63,183 nt of DNA, taken from contig JBGAQX010000019.1 of NCBI GenBank assembly GCA_044220545.1, positions 1-63,183 of the forward strand, in the 5' to 3' direction. Positions 49,220 to 57,800 of the stretch are shown piece by piece. The position numbers were made by a program, and so were the translations under genes. A model generated the notes under the pieces. It saw only the letters and a program-made list of their open reading frames with translations. It was not told the DNA's origin and ran no database searches. Position 1 is the first letter of the stretch. Every line of letters starts with the position of its first letter. The DNA is from Fen-999 sp044220545 (GTDB lineage: Bacteria; Pseudomonadota; Gammaproteobacteria; Burkholderiales; Rhodocyclaceae).

Positions 49220-51997
49220 CTAATTGCCGATCTCCTTCAACAATTTGGTCACTTCAGCCTGGCCCTTGAACTTGTCACCCAGCTTGTTCAACTCCTCGAG
49301 TATCTTCTGCGCGTCGGCTTTCTTGTCGGCCTTCACCAGCACCCGCGCCATACTCAGCTTCAAGTCGGTCGAGGCCGGAGCAAGGCTGGTTGCTTTCTGC
49401 AGCAATTCCAGAGCCCGTACCGTGTCTCCTTTTTCCGCCAACAGCGATGCCACGGTCTCCATGATCGCCGGCTGATTCGGGGCAACCCGCAGCGCCTTTT
49501 CAGCATAGTCCAAAGCCCTGGCATCCTTCAACTGGCCGAGCACCCAGGCAATGTTGTTAAGGACCACGGGGTTGTTGGGCTGGGCCTGCAGCAGCGCCTG
49601 ATAGTGCTTGACCGCCGTCGAAAAGTCCTTGCGCGCCGTCGCGCTCTCTGCCATTGCCAACCGGAATCCGCCATCCTGGGCGTGCTCGCTCAGCCAACTG
49701 GCGGAAAACTTCTCTGCCTCCGCGCCGTTGCCGGCCGACTGAAGCGCCGCATATACCTTGAATGCCGTTTCGGCCGACGGCGCCTGCTTTAGCGCAATAC
49801 GATAGGCGGCCACAGCCTCCGGCCAAGCCTTGCGCGAAGCGGCAATATCGCCTTCAAAGATGAAACCGACCGGCTCCTTCGGCCACCGCTGCTTCACGTC
49901 GCGAACAATCTTCTGGGCCTCGGAGATGTTCTGGGCATCCAGGTGAAGAAGGATCATGCCGCGCTGCGCGGCCAGCAGGTCCGGCTTCAGTTCCAGCGCC
50001 TTGCGCAAGTCCTGCATCGCGGCTTCCTTGTTGTTCGCCAGAACATTGACATCGGCCATGCGCAGGTACGGCTGAGGCGAACCCGGCATCAGGGAGGCAA
50101 TCTTCCCATAGATGGTCAGCGCCTGATTGCTGTCGCCCGCCACTTGGTGCGCGCGGGCCAGCACGTCGAGTATTTCGACATTGTCCGGCAATGCCGTCAT
50201 GGCCTCCTGGGCCGCCGCAACCGCCTTCTTGGCGTCCTTGTTGCGCAGATGCAGGCCAACCAGAGCCAGACGGGGCCCGGGCTCGGTCGGATTCGCCTGG
50301 ATCGCCCTGGCGACTTGCGCGGCGACTTCCTCGTTGCTGCCGCCGGTTCTGGCCGTCAGTTCGGCAAGTGCCAGCATCGCCTGCGCGTTCTTGGCATCGG
50401 CCGCCAGGACGCCCTCAAAGCGCTTCTTCGCTTCGTCCGGCTTGTTGTCCTTCAGATCCAGGTTGGCCAGGGTGACCGCCGCCGGGAAATAGCCTGGCTT
50501 GATCGCCAGCGCCTTCTCCAGGCTCGTCCGCCCCGCCGCCACGTCGCCCTTGGCAAGGAATACCGTGCCGCGCAGGCTATGCGTCAAGGGATTATCCGGC
50601 TGCTTCTTCTCCAACCCGTCGATCGCCTTCATCGCTTTCGGGAAGTCTTTGCGCTTGATCGCCGTCGCTATCAACGCCATGTCGGCGGTAACACCCGTAT
50701 CGGCCGACGCGATCCGTTCCAGTTCGCCAAACGCCGCATCGGTCTTGCCTTCCACAAGGTGGCTCAAGGCCACCTTGGTCTGCTTTGCCGCATTCTTTGG
50801 ATCGAGCGCCGAGGCCTTGGTGAAGTATTCCTCGGCTTTCTTTGCATTGCCATTCTGCAGATAGACCTCGCCGGCAAGTGACAGGAGGTTGGAGTCATTG
50901 CCCGCCGTCTCCAGGATGGGCTCCACGACCGCCAGGGCCTTGCCCGGCTGACCGCCGCGCAGATAGATCGCCGCCAGCATACGGCGGGCCAGGGTCGCAC
51001 CCGGCGACTGCTTCAAGGCACGGTTGAGAAAGTCCTCCGCCTGGACCAGCGAATTGAGCTTGAAGTGCACCGCGCCGGCCAGCAGCAGCGCCTTCGGGTG
51101 CAGGGGCGCCACGTTGAGTACTTCCTGCACCGCGTCCCGCGCCTGTTTGAATTCCTGCTTCTGGTACAAGTACTCGGCGTCAACCAGCATGGTCTGCGGA
51201 TTCTTCGGCGCCACGCTCTTCATCGCCACCAACTGCCTGCCCGCATCGTCGAGCTTGTTCTGACGCAGCAGCGTGCCTACCAGCGCCGCATGGGCGGCGA
51301 CGAAGTCAGGCTTGGCCTCGACAGCCTGCCGGTAGGCCGCAAGCGCGCCCTCGGCATTGCCCTGGAGACCTAGAATATCCGCCTTCAGCTTCAAGGCTTC
51401 ATGGTTCTTGGGATCCTTGGCCACCACCCCTTCGACCAGCCTCAGGGCCCCATCGACATCCCGATCACCCAGTGCCAGCCGCGCCTTGATGATGATCGTC
51501 GGAGCATGATCCGGCTTCACGGCCAGAGCGGCGTCGATGGATTGTCGCGCCTTGTCCATTTGTCCTACGGTCGCTTGCGCCAACGCGACCGAAGTCTGCA
51601 CGTCGGCCTTGGCTTCCGGCGTCTTGAGCTCGATCTTCGGCAGTTCGCCAAGCAACTTCTTCCCTTGGCCGGTGGCCAGCAGCGCCTGTGCCAGCAGCGG
51701 CACCACCTCATCCGGAGAATACTTGGCCTCCATCGCCTTGCGCAGTTCAACCTCGGCACCAGTCGGATCACCGTTGGCCAGCAGCGCCTTGCCGAGGAGA
51801 TAGCGCGCTTCGGGCGAGTTCGGCGCGTTCTGCAGGACGTTCTTGATCTGGATCACCGCCGCTTTGGCGTCGTTCTTCGCCAAGTAATCGCGGGCCGAGG
51901 CGAGCAGCGTGTCCGGGTTGTCGCCGCCGCAGGCGGCGAGCAGCAACGTGGCCGTTATGGCGGCAAGGGTTCCGTGAGCAAGTCGATGTCGAGTCAT
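49220..51997 (-). CDS. prsT: PEP-CTERM system TPR-repeat lipoprotein PrsT
   Basis: A 925-residue lipoprotein (lipobox LLLAAC near residue 22) made almost entirely of TPR repeats, such as YLLGKALLANGDPTGAEVELRKAM, AALVGTLLRQNKLDDAGRQLV and VVLNNIAWVLGQLKDARALDYAEKAL. This is the size and layout of PrsT, a protein of unknown biochemical role found with exosortase and exopolysaccharide genes. The ATG at 51997 is preceded by GGGGA at good spacing; the ATG at 52003 and a TTG upstream are less likely. Cotranscribed with prsR (35-bp gap). Confidence 0.88.
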   Translation of the reverse strand: MTRHRLAHGTLAAITATLLLAACGGDNPDTLLASARDYLAKNDAKAAVIQIKNVLQNAPNSPEARYLLGKALLANGDPTGAEVELRKAMEAKYSPDEVVPLLAQALLATGQGKKLLGELPKIELKTPEAKADVQTSVALAQATVGQMDKARQSIDAALAVKPDHAPTIIIKARLALGDRDVDGALRLVEGVVAKDPKNHEALKLKADILGLQGNAEGALAAYRQAVEAKPDFVAAHAALVGTLLRQNKLDDAGRQLVAMKSVAPKNPQTMLVDAEYLYQKQEFKQARDAVQEVLNVAPLHPKALLLAGAVHFKLNSLVQAEDFLNRALKQSPGATLARRMLAAIYLRGGQPGKALAVVEPILETAGNDSNLLSLAGEVYLQNGNAKKAEEYFTKASALDPKNAAKQTKVALSHLVEGKTDAAFGELERIASADTGVTADMALIATAIKRKDFPKAMKAIDGLEKKQPDNPLTHSLRGTVFLAKGDVAAGRTSLEKALAIKPGYFPAAVTLANLDLKDNKPDEAKKRFEGVLAADAKNAQAMLALAELTARTGGSNEEVAAQVARAIQANPTEPGPRLALVGLHLRNKDAKKAVAAAQEAMTALPDNVEILDVLARAHQVAGDSNQALTIYGKIASLMPGSPQPYLRMADVNVLANNKEAAMQDLRKALELKPDLLAAQRGMILLHLDAQNISEAQKIVRDVKQRWPKEPVGFIFEGDIAASRKAWPEAVAAYRIALKQAPSAETAFKVYAALQSAGNGAEAEKFSASWLSEHAQDGGFRLAMAESATARKDFSTAVKHYQALLQAQPNNPVVLNNIAWVLGQLKDARALDYAEKALRVAPNQPAIMETVASLLAEKGDTVRALELLQKATSLAPASTDLKLSMARVLVKADKKADAQKILEELNKLGDKFKGQAEVTKLLKEIGN

Positions 51998-52032
51998 GTC
52001 CATCCCCAATATTGAATAAACGATGCCGGCGG

Positions 52033-53391
52033 CTATTTGAGGCCGAACCGATGCATCAGATCGTATAGCGTCGGCCGGCTGATGCCGAGCATCTCCGCCG
52101 CCTTGACGACGTTGCCGTTGGCCCGCGCCAGGACAGTGATCACCGCGCGCTTCTCGGCTTCGTCACGAATCGTCCGCAAGTCGAAGGCCAGCGGGTTCTC
52201 CGCCGACTCGCTGGCCAGACCGACATCATCGACACCGATCTGGTTGCCATCGGTCATGATCACCGCGCGCTTGATGCAGTTCTCGAGTTCGCGGACGTTG
52301 CCTGGCCAAGCATGCGCCTCGATGGCCCGCAGGGCATCGGCGCTCAGCGACATCGTGCCGCGATTGTGCTCCTGGGCAAAACGCCGCACGAACGCATTGG
52401 CGAGCAACGCGGCGTCGCCGACGCGCGCACGGAGCGGCGGAATCGTGGTGACGATTTCAGCCAGCCGGTAGTAGAGATCCTCGCGAAATCGTCCCGCCTT
52501 GATCAGCCCCTGAAGGTCCTGGTGCGTGGCGCAAACGATACGCACATCGATAGCGATTTCCTGGCGGCCCCCGACACGCTCGAAGACGCGTTCCTGCAAG
52601 AAGCGCAGCAATTTGGCCTGTAGCGCCAGCGGCAGATCGCCGATTTCGTCGAGGAACAGCGTGCCCTTGTCGGCCGTTTCGATCTTGCCCGGCGTGGTCT
52701 TCGCCGCGCCGGTAAACGCGCCCTTCTCGTAGCCGAAGAGTTCGCTTTCGAGGAGATTCTCGGGGATGGCGGCACAGTTGATGGCAACGAAACGCTCATT
52801 GCGGCGCGGCGAGGCCTGATGCACCCCCCGGGCCAGCAGTTCCTTGCCGGTGCCACTCTCGCCCAGGACGAGCACAGTGACGTTGGCGTTGGCAACCTTC
52901 TCGATCAAGCGGCAGACACGCAGCACCTCCGGATCGCGGGTGATCAGGCCGGACAGCGCGTCCGGTTGGCGCATCGACTGCAAGCGGCGGTTCTCCCGTT
53001 GCAGATCGTAGAGCCGGAAAGCCCGGTCGATGGTCAGGCCGAGCAGGTCCGGCTCGAAGGGCTTGGCGAAAAAGTCGTAGGCGCCGAGTTCAATGGCACG
53101 CAGCGCATTGGCGCGGTCGTTCTGGCCCGTGAGGACGATCACCTTGGTGTCCGGCGCCATGGCCACCATCTGTTCCAGCAGCAGGAAGCCTTCCGACGTC
53201 GCATCCGGGTCGGGCGGCAGCCCGAGATCCATGGTCACCACGGGCGGTTGGTGGCGGCGCACCTGCGCCAGGGCGCTTTCGCGGTCACCGGCGGTCAGGG
53301 TCTCGAAACGGTCGAAGGACCAGCGCATCTGCTTTTGCAGCGCCGGGTCGTCCTCGACGATCAGGAGTGGCCGTTGGGTCTCGTTGCTCAT
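52033..53391 (-). CDS. prsR: PrsR, sigma-54-dependent PEP-CTERM-box response regulator
   Basis: A 452-residue NtrC-family activator. Receiver domain at 8-125 with acidic pocket Glu13-Asp14-Asp15, phospho-acceptor Asp55 and Lys near 109. AAA+ domain at about 148-375 with Walker A GESGTGKE, the sigma-54-contacting loop GAFTGA and LFLDEIGDLPL. A Fis-type helix-turn-helix at about 405-450 (VVKAAEMLGISRPTLYDLMHRFGL). In Zoogloea PrsR and RpoN have been reported to control PEP-CTERM protein expression and floc formation. Its start overlaps the prsK stop by 4 bp. Confidence 0.93.
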   Translation of the reverse strand: MSNETQRPLLIVEDDPALQKQMRWSFDRFETLTAGDRESALAQVRRHQPPVVTMDLGLPPDPDATSEGFLLLEQMVAMAPDTKVIVLTGQNDRANALRAIELGAYDFFAKPFEPDLLGLTIDRAFRLYDLQRENRRLQSMRQPDALSGLITRDPEVLRVCRLIEKVANANVTVLVLGESGTGKELLARGVHQASPRRNERFVAINCAAIPENLLESELFGYEKGAFTGAAKTTPGKIETADKGTLFLDEIGDLPLALQAKLLRFLQERVFERVGGRQEIAIDVRIVCATHQDLQGLIKAGRFREDLYYRLAEIVTTIPPLRARVGDAALLANAFVRRFAQEHNRGTMSLSADALRAIEAHAWPGNVRELENCIKRAVIMTDGNQIGVDDVGLASESAENPLAFDLRTIRDEAEKRAVITVLARANGNVVKAAEMLGISRPTLYDLMHRFGLK

Positions 53392-55499
53392 GCCGGCTCC
53401 GAACGCATCAGATCGGAGCCGCGACTGGCTTGGAACAACGGCAGCAAGACCATGATCTTCGTCCCCACGTTCAACTCGCTATCGACAGAAACCTCACCAC
53501 CCAGCTCCCGAATGTACTGAAAGCTCTCGTAGGCCCCGATACCCATGCCGGACTGCTTGGTGGTTTGAAATGGCTTGAAAAGACGCTCGCGGACAAACTC
53601 GGCCGACATGCCCTGGCCGGTATCGCCGATTTCCACCCGCGCCTGGCCGGAGTCGCGATCCAGTTTAACCCAAACGCGCCCGTCATCATCGGTGGCATCC
53701 AGCGAATTCTGTACCAGATGGCCAAACACGCGCTCCAGGCGTTCCTCGTCACCCCGCACCGCCACCGGTTCGCCAACCCGCACCTCGACAGTTCGGCCCG
53801 CCTTCTGCTTGGCCGCCTGAATGCGCCCGAACACCTTGGCCACGTCCACGCCACAGACCGCGCTGGTGGGCGCCGCACCTTCGCGCAATTGCAGCATCAG
53901 GCGGCGCATGCGTTCGACGGCGTGCTCGACCGTCATGAGCATGTCCTGCTGAAACTCCGGATTGTCCTTGTGACGCTCGGCGTTCTTCAACATAAGCGAC
54001 AGTTGCGAAACGATGTTCTTCAGGTCATGCACCACGAAGGCCGACATCTTGTTGAAAGCATCGAACTTGCGCGCTTCGAGCAAGGCTTCCGTGGCGAGCA
54101 TCTGGGCCAGAAAACCAGCCGCCTGGCTGCCCGCCGTGCGCAACAGATCATTCACTTCCCAATTGACCTCGACATGGGTGCGCGAGCTGCCGAGCAAGAC
54201 AAAGCCGGTCAGTTCGTTGCCCACCATCAGCGGGACGACCAGCCAGGCGTTATCCAGTTGGGACAACCATTCCGGCAGCTCCAGCGTCTGGTAGCGGCTG
54301 GGCAGGCTGCGAAACTCCTCCAGATTGATTACCCAACCGCTGTCCCTGAGAAAGCGGCACATGGAGGCATCCTGACTCTCGAGCGCGTCGATTTCCGCCA
54401 TGTTCCAGCGGGCAAACTGCCGATAGGCCTGCCCGGTGGCATCGCGCAGCCAAAGGGAGCCACCCGGACTCTCGACCATGTCGGACAGGCCGCGAATGAC
54501 CTGCTCGCCCATCGCGCGCGGCGATTGCTGGGCCGACAGCGCACGGGTCACCTTCAGCCATTCCTCGCGGTAGTCGTAGCGGTAGCGAAAGAAATTCTTG
54601 CCGACCACCACCCGCAGCCAGGCGCGCGTGGCACCGGAGAAAGCCAGTACCGCCAGGCCCAGCAACGCGGCAAAAGCCAGCGCCAACTGAAAGGCCCGCC
54701 CCCAGTCGCCGCCGAAGTAGCGCACGTAGTAACCCACTGCGGCCATGAACAGCAGATAGCCACCCACCGCCAGCAGGCCGGTGGTGTGCATCACCACGGT
54801 ACGCGACAAGACAATCTTGCGCGTCCAGTCGCGACTGCGCGCCGCCGACAGGGCGACCAGTGGAATCACCAGCGCATTGACAAAGCCGCGAATCACCACC
54901 GCATCCGGATCCAGACGTCCAAACAGCAAGGCGTCCGAATACACATAGAGATCGAACAGATAGGCACCACCCAAACCCAGGCTGAGCGGCTTGATGCTCC
55001 AGCGCGAATCCGCGGCCACGTTGCGCAGCAACTGCTCGAGCAGGAACAGGCCGAGGACCGCCATCACCAGGGGATGGAATGGCAGCCAGGCCACCAGCGG
55101 GCCAATCGGCGCGAAGCGCGCGACAACCAACGCTTGCACCGCCAGGCCGGACAGCACGACCAAGGCCACGGTCAGCGACACCCAGGTATGCGCCCGCTGC
55201 CTCGGACATTTTTCAGCCGGACGCAGCAACAGGAGCAGGAAGGCGTACCAGGCGCCGTAGCGCATGACATCGGCCTCCATGGCGATGAAGTACAAGCCGC
55301 CGCTGCCGCTCAAACCCGACCCCAGAGCCAGCAAACTCCAGCACAGGCTCAGCACCACGGCGGCCAACATGACCGTCGCACGCAAGCTGGAACCGCCCAC
55401 GGTACGCGCCTGACCAACCAGGTACAGCGCCAGCAGCGCATAGCCGCCAGCCGCCAGTCCATAGCTCCAGACCATCAATTCAACGAGATTGCCAGCCAT
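53388..55499 (-). CDS. prsK: PrsK, PEP-CTERM/exosortase system histidine kinase
   Basis: A 703-residue sensor kinase. The N-terminal 300 residues have about eight membrane helices, followed by a GAF-like domain (about 325-480), a HisKA-like phospho-acceptor His in MSAFVVHDLKNIVSQL, and a C-terminal ATPase domain with NSLDATDDDG, GDTGQGMS and GMGIGAYESFQYIRELGG. This is the typical PrsK architecture. Partner PrsR is encoded immediately downstream. The signal sensed is unknown. Confidence 0.92.
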   Translation of the reverse strand: MAGNLVELMVWSYGLAAGGYALLALYLVGQARTVGGSSLRATVMLAAVVLSLCWSLLALGSGLSGSGGLYFIAMEADVMRYGAWYAFLLLLLRPAEKCPRQRAHTWVSLTVALVVLSGLAVQALVVARFAPIGPLVAWLPFHPLVMAVLGLFLLEQLLRNVAADSRWSIKPLSLGLGGAYLFDLYVYSDALLFGRLDPDAVVIRGFVNALVIPLVALSAARSRDWTRKIVLSRTVVMHTTGLLAVGGYLLFMAAVGYYVRYFGGDWGRAFQLALAFAALLGLAVLAFSGATRAWLRVVVGKNFFRYRYDYREEWLKVTRALSAQQSPRAMGEQVIRGLSDMVESPGGSLWLRDATGQAYRQFARWNMAEIDALESQDASMCRFLRDSGWVINLEEFRSLPSRYQTLELPEWLSQLDNAWLVVPLMVGNELTGFVLLGSSRTHVEVNWEVNDLLRTAGSQAAGFLAQMLATEALLEARKFDAFNKMSAFVVHDLKNIVSQLSLMLKNAERHKDNPEFQQDMLMTVEHAVERMRRLMLQLREGAAPTSAVCGVDVAKVFGRIQAAKQKAGRTVEVRVGEPVAVRGDEERLERVFGHLVQNSLDATDDDGRVWVKLDRDSGQARVEIGDTGQGMSAEFVRERLFKPFQTTKQSGMGIGAYESFQYIRELGGEVSVDSELNVGTKIMVLLPLFQASRGSDLMRSEPA

Positions 55500-55525
55500 G
55501 CCGAAAAATCACCTTTGTCAGCGCC

Positions 55526-55556
55526 GCGAGGCCCACACGCGCGGGAAGGGCCTCGC
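55526..55556 (-). terminator. Terminator-like hairpin between the sugar transferase and prsK
   Basis: A perfect 9-bp stem GCGAGGCCC (55526-55534) and GGGCCTCGC (55548-55556) with a 13-nt loop. On the minus strand it follows the sugar transferase stop, and a weak T-run lies about 10 bp further. It probably separates that gene from the prsK-prsR-prsT transcript. Confidence 0.5.
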
Positions 55557-55576
55557 CGGCAGGCAGCCGATGGAAA

Positions 55577-56974
55577 CTATTGCGCTCCCCGCGCCGTCAG
55601 GACGACTTCCACCGTTTCGAAAAGAATCACCAGGTCGAGCAGAAGCGTGTGATTCTTGACGTAGTACAGGTCGTATTGGAGTTTCTGCGCCGCATCGTCC
55701 ACCGAGGCGCCATAGTGATACCGGACCTGCGCCCACCCCGTCACGCCCGGCTTGACGCTATGCCGAACCGCGTAGAAAGGGATCTGTTTAGTCAATTGAT
55801 CGACGAAGTAGGGCCGCTCCGGCCGGGGGCCGACCAGGCTCATCTCTCCGGACAAGACACTGAAGAGCTGGGGCAATTCGTCGATGCGCGTCTTGCGGAT
55901 GATGCGGCCGATGCGCGTCACCCGGTCGTCCTTGGCCACCGCCCAGCGCGGCGTGCCGTCCTTTTCGGCGTCGTTGCGCATGCTGCGGAATTTGACGACA
56001 TTGAACAGCCGCCCGTGCAGGCCAACCCGCTCCTGCCGATAGAAGATCGGAAAGCCGCTCTCGATGACGATCAGCAAAGCGGCCAGCAGCATGACTGGCG
56101 CCGCCAGCACCAACAACACCAAGGCGAACAAGAGGTCGAAAACCCGCTTGACGAAGCTGCGCATCGCCGGCTGACTGAAGCCTTCACCGAAAATCAGCCA
56201 CCCGGCATAGAGCGCGTCGAGCCGAATCTGGCCCAGCGTTTGTTCAAAATAGCTGGCCAGATCGTAAACACGCACGCCACGCAGCTTGCAATCGAGCAGC
56301 TCGCGCAACGGCATCGCCCCGCCGCGCCGTTCCATGACCGCCACGACGATTTCGTCCACCTTCAGGCGGTGTGCCAACTCGACCAATGAACGCTCCCGGT
56401 CCAGAACGAATTCCTCGGGAACTTTCAACACCTTTTCCGCGGTGCTCGGGTAGTAGCCGACGACATCGACCTGATCGACCGCCTGATCCAGCGCCTCCTT
56501 GACCATCTTGGCGCGTTCGCCAATGCCGTACACCAGCACGCGGTCTTTAGGTAGAGGCCGGCGGCGCGCATGGGCCATGCGCACCCGGTTGGTCAAAACA
56601 CCGAACAGGCCCACCATCGCCGCCACCTCGAGAAAATCCCGGCTTACTTCCGCCAGTTGGAGCAGAGTAAAGATGCCGGCGGCGATGGGTACGGCCAGAT
56701 GCAAGGACAATACCGCGCGTGCCCGGCTATCGTGCAAGGTCCGATAGTGCACGCGCTGGTACAAACCCAGCCAGGCGTTGATCGGCAGCATCGTCAGCGA
56801 AACGATCAGCGCGTACGTCAAAACCAGCTTCATGTCGATCGGCAGGCCGGCGCCAATCCACCTCACCGCCGTGACGATCACGATGACGATGAAGGAAAAG
56901 TCGGCCAGAACGTCGATCAGCGTTCGCCAGTGAATCCAGAATGTAATTGGCCGGCTCAAGCTCATCTCGGCCAT
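55577..56974 (-). CDS. PEP-CTERM/exosortase-type undecaprenyl-phosphate sugar transferase
   Basis: A 465-residue polyprenyl glycosylphosphotransferase that starts exopolysaccharide repeat-unit assembly. Four or five N-terminal helices, a cytoplasmic nucleotide-binding-like segment (KDRVLVYGIGERAKMVKEAL, LLDCKLRGVRVYDLASYFEQ), then the catalytic C terminus: FYRQERVGLHGRLFNVVKFRSMRNDAEKDG, RKTRIDELPQLFSVLSGEMSLVGPRPERPYFV, VKPGVTGWAQVRYHYGASVDDA, typical of the PEP-CTERM-associated subfamily (TIGR03013-like). An ATG at 56965 with a GGGGGG sequence upstream is an alternative start. Confidence 0.88.
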   Translation of the reverse strand: MAEMSLSRPITFWIHWRTLIDVLADFSFIVIVIVTAVRWIGAGLPIDMKLVLTYALIVSLTMLPINAWLGLYQRVHYRTLHDSRARAVLSLHLAVPIAAGIFTLLQLAEVSRDFLEVAAMVGLFGVLTNRVRMAHARRRPLPKDRVLVYGIGERAKMVKEALDQAVDQVDVVGYYPSTAEKVLKVPEEFVLDRERSLVELAHRLKVDEIVVAVMERRGGAMPLRELLDCKLRGVRVYDLASYFEQTLGQIRLDALYAGWLIFGEGFSQPAMRSFVKRVFDLLFALVLLVLAAPVMLLAALLIVIESGFPIFYRQERVGLHGRLFNVVKFRSMRNDAEKDGTPRWAVAKDDRVTRIGRIIRKTRIDELPQLFSVLSGEMSLVGPRPERPYFVDQLTKQIPFYAVRHSVKPGVTGWAQVRYHYGASVDDAAQKLQYDLYYVKNHTLLLDLVILFETVEVVLTARGAQ

Positions 56975-57062
56975 TCCCCCCAGCTAGTTTTGCCGCATTG
57001 TCCCATGGAAGCAGGTATTCGATGATGTTCAGCGCCAAATTGGCATCGATCCGCTACCGCGG

Positions 57063-57800
57063 CTACCGCGCTGCGTTGGCGAGAAGCTCATACAGCGCCC
57101 AATAGCTATTCTGCAAGGCAGGCACCGTCGGCACCCAATCGGTCCACCGGCTCGGCTTGCTGCCCGGTATGCCAGTGGCGGCGGGTATCACCGCCAATCC
57201 CGCGTCGGCGAACTCCGCCATCGCCCGACGCATGTCGAAGCTGTGCGCGACCAGGATGACTCGCTGAATACCGGCACGCCGCAGAATTTCGGCGGAAAAG
57301 AGAGCATTTTCATGGGTGTTGCGCGACCGCGGCTCGGACCACTGTACGCCGACGCCGAATTCCTCCTCGAGACTGCGCTTCATCAAGACGGCTTCCGGCA
57401 CGGTGTCCCAGACCGCCCCGCCCGTGACCAGGACCGGCAACCGTGTCTTGCGGGCCACCAAAGCACCGTAGCGAACCCGCTCCAGCGTCAACCGCCCCAA
57501 GGTATCGCCGCCATACTCCGGCGCGTCCGAACGGACGCCGCCGCCAAGAATCACAATCGCGTCGGCGCCGCGGGCTTGCGACCAATCCAGCAAATCACCC
57601 TCGTCCAGGGCATGCAACAAGGCACCCGACACGATAGGTGTCGACAGAGCCCACAACAGCAGCGCCCCGGCAGTCGCCAACAAGCGTCCTACCCTGCCTT
57701 TCGCTTGCCAAACGACGACGCCGCCGACGACCAGCAAGAGCGGGCCAATGGGGGGCAACACCAACGCCCCGAGCACCTTCTTCAGTATGAAAGCCTCCAC
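57063..57800 (-). CDS. YdcF/SanA-like DUF218 membrane protein
   Basis: About 245 residues with two N-terminal membrane helices (LPPIGPLLLVVGGVVVW; LLATAGALLLWALSTPIVSG) and a DUF218 domain: DAIVILGGGVRSDAPEYGG, LPVLVTGGAVW, SRNTHENALFSAEILRRAGIQRVILVAHSFDMRRAMAEF. This domain occurs in proteins linked to cell-wall or polysaccharide metabolism; biochemical function is poorly defined. The start is uncertain: GTG at 57800 is used here, and an upstream option at 57854 would overlap the vanZ-family gene more. Confidence 0.75.
   Translation of the reverse strand: MEAFILKKVLGALVLPPIGPLLLVVGGVVVWQAKGRVGRLLATAGALLLWALSTPIVSGALLHALDEGDLLDWSQARGADAIVILGGGVRSDAPEYGGDTLGRLTLERVRYGALVARKTRLPVLVTGGAVWDTVPEAVLMKRSLEEEFGVGVQWSEPRSRNTHENALFSAEILRRAGIQRVILVAHSFDMRRAMAEFADAGLAVIPAATGIPGSKPSRWTDWVPTVPALQNSYWALYELLANAAR

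Noticed and set aside
49220..51997. Internal repeats in prsT as a possible mobile or recombining element
   Set aside because: They are diverged TPR repeats at protein level and not recent DNA duplications.
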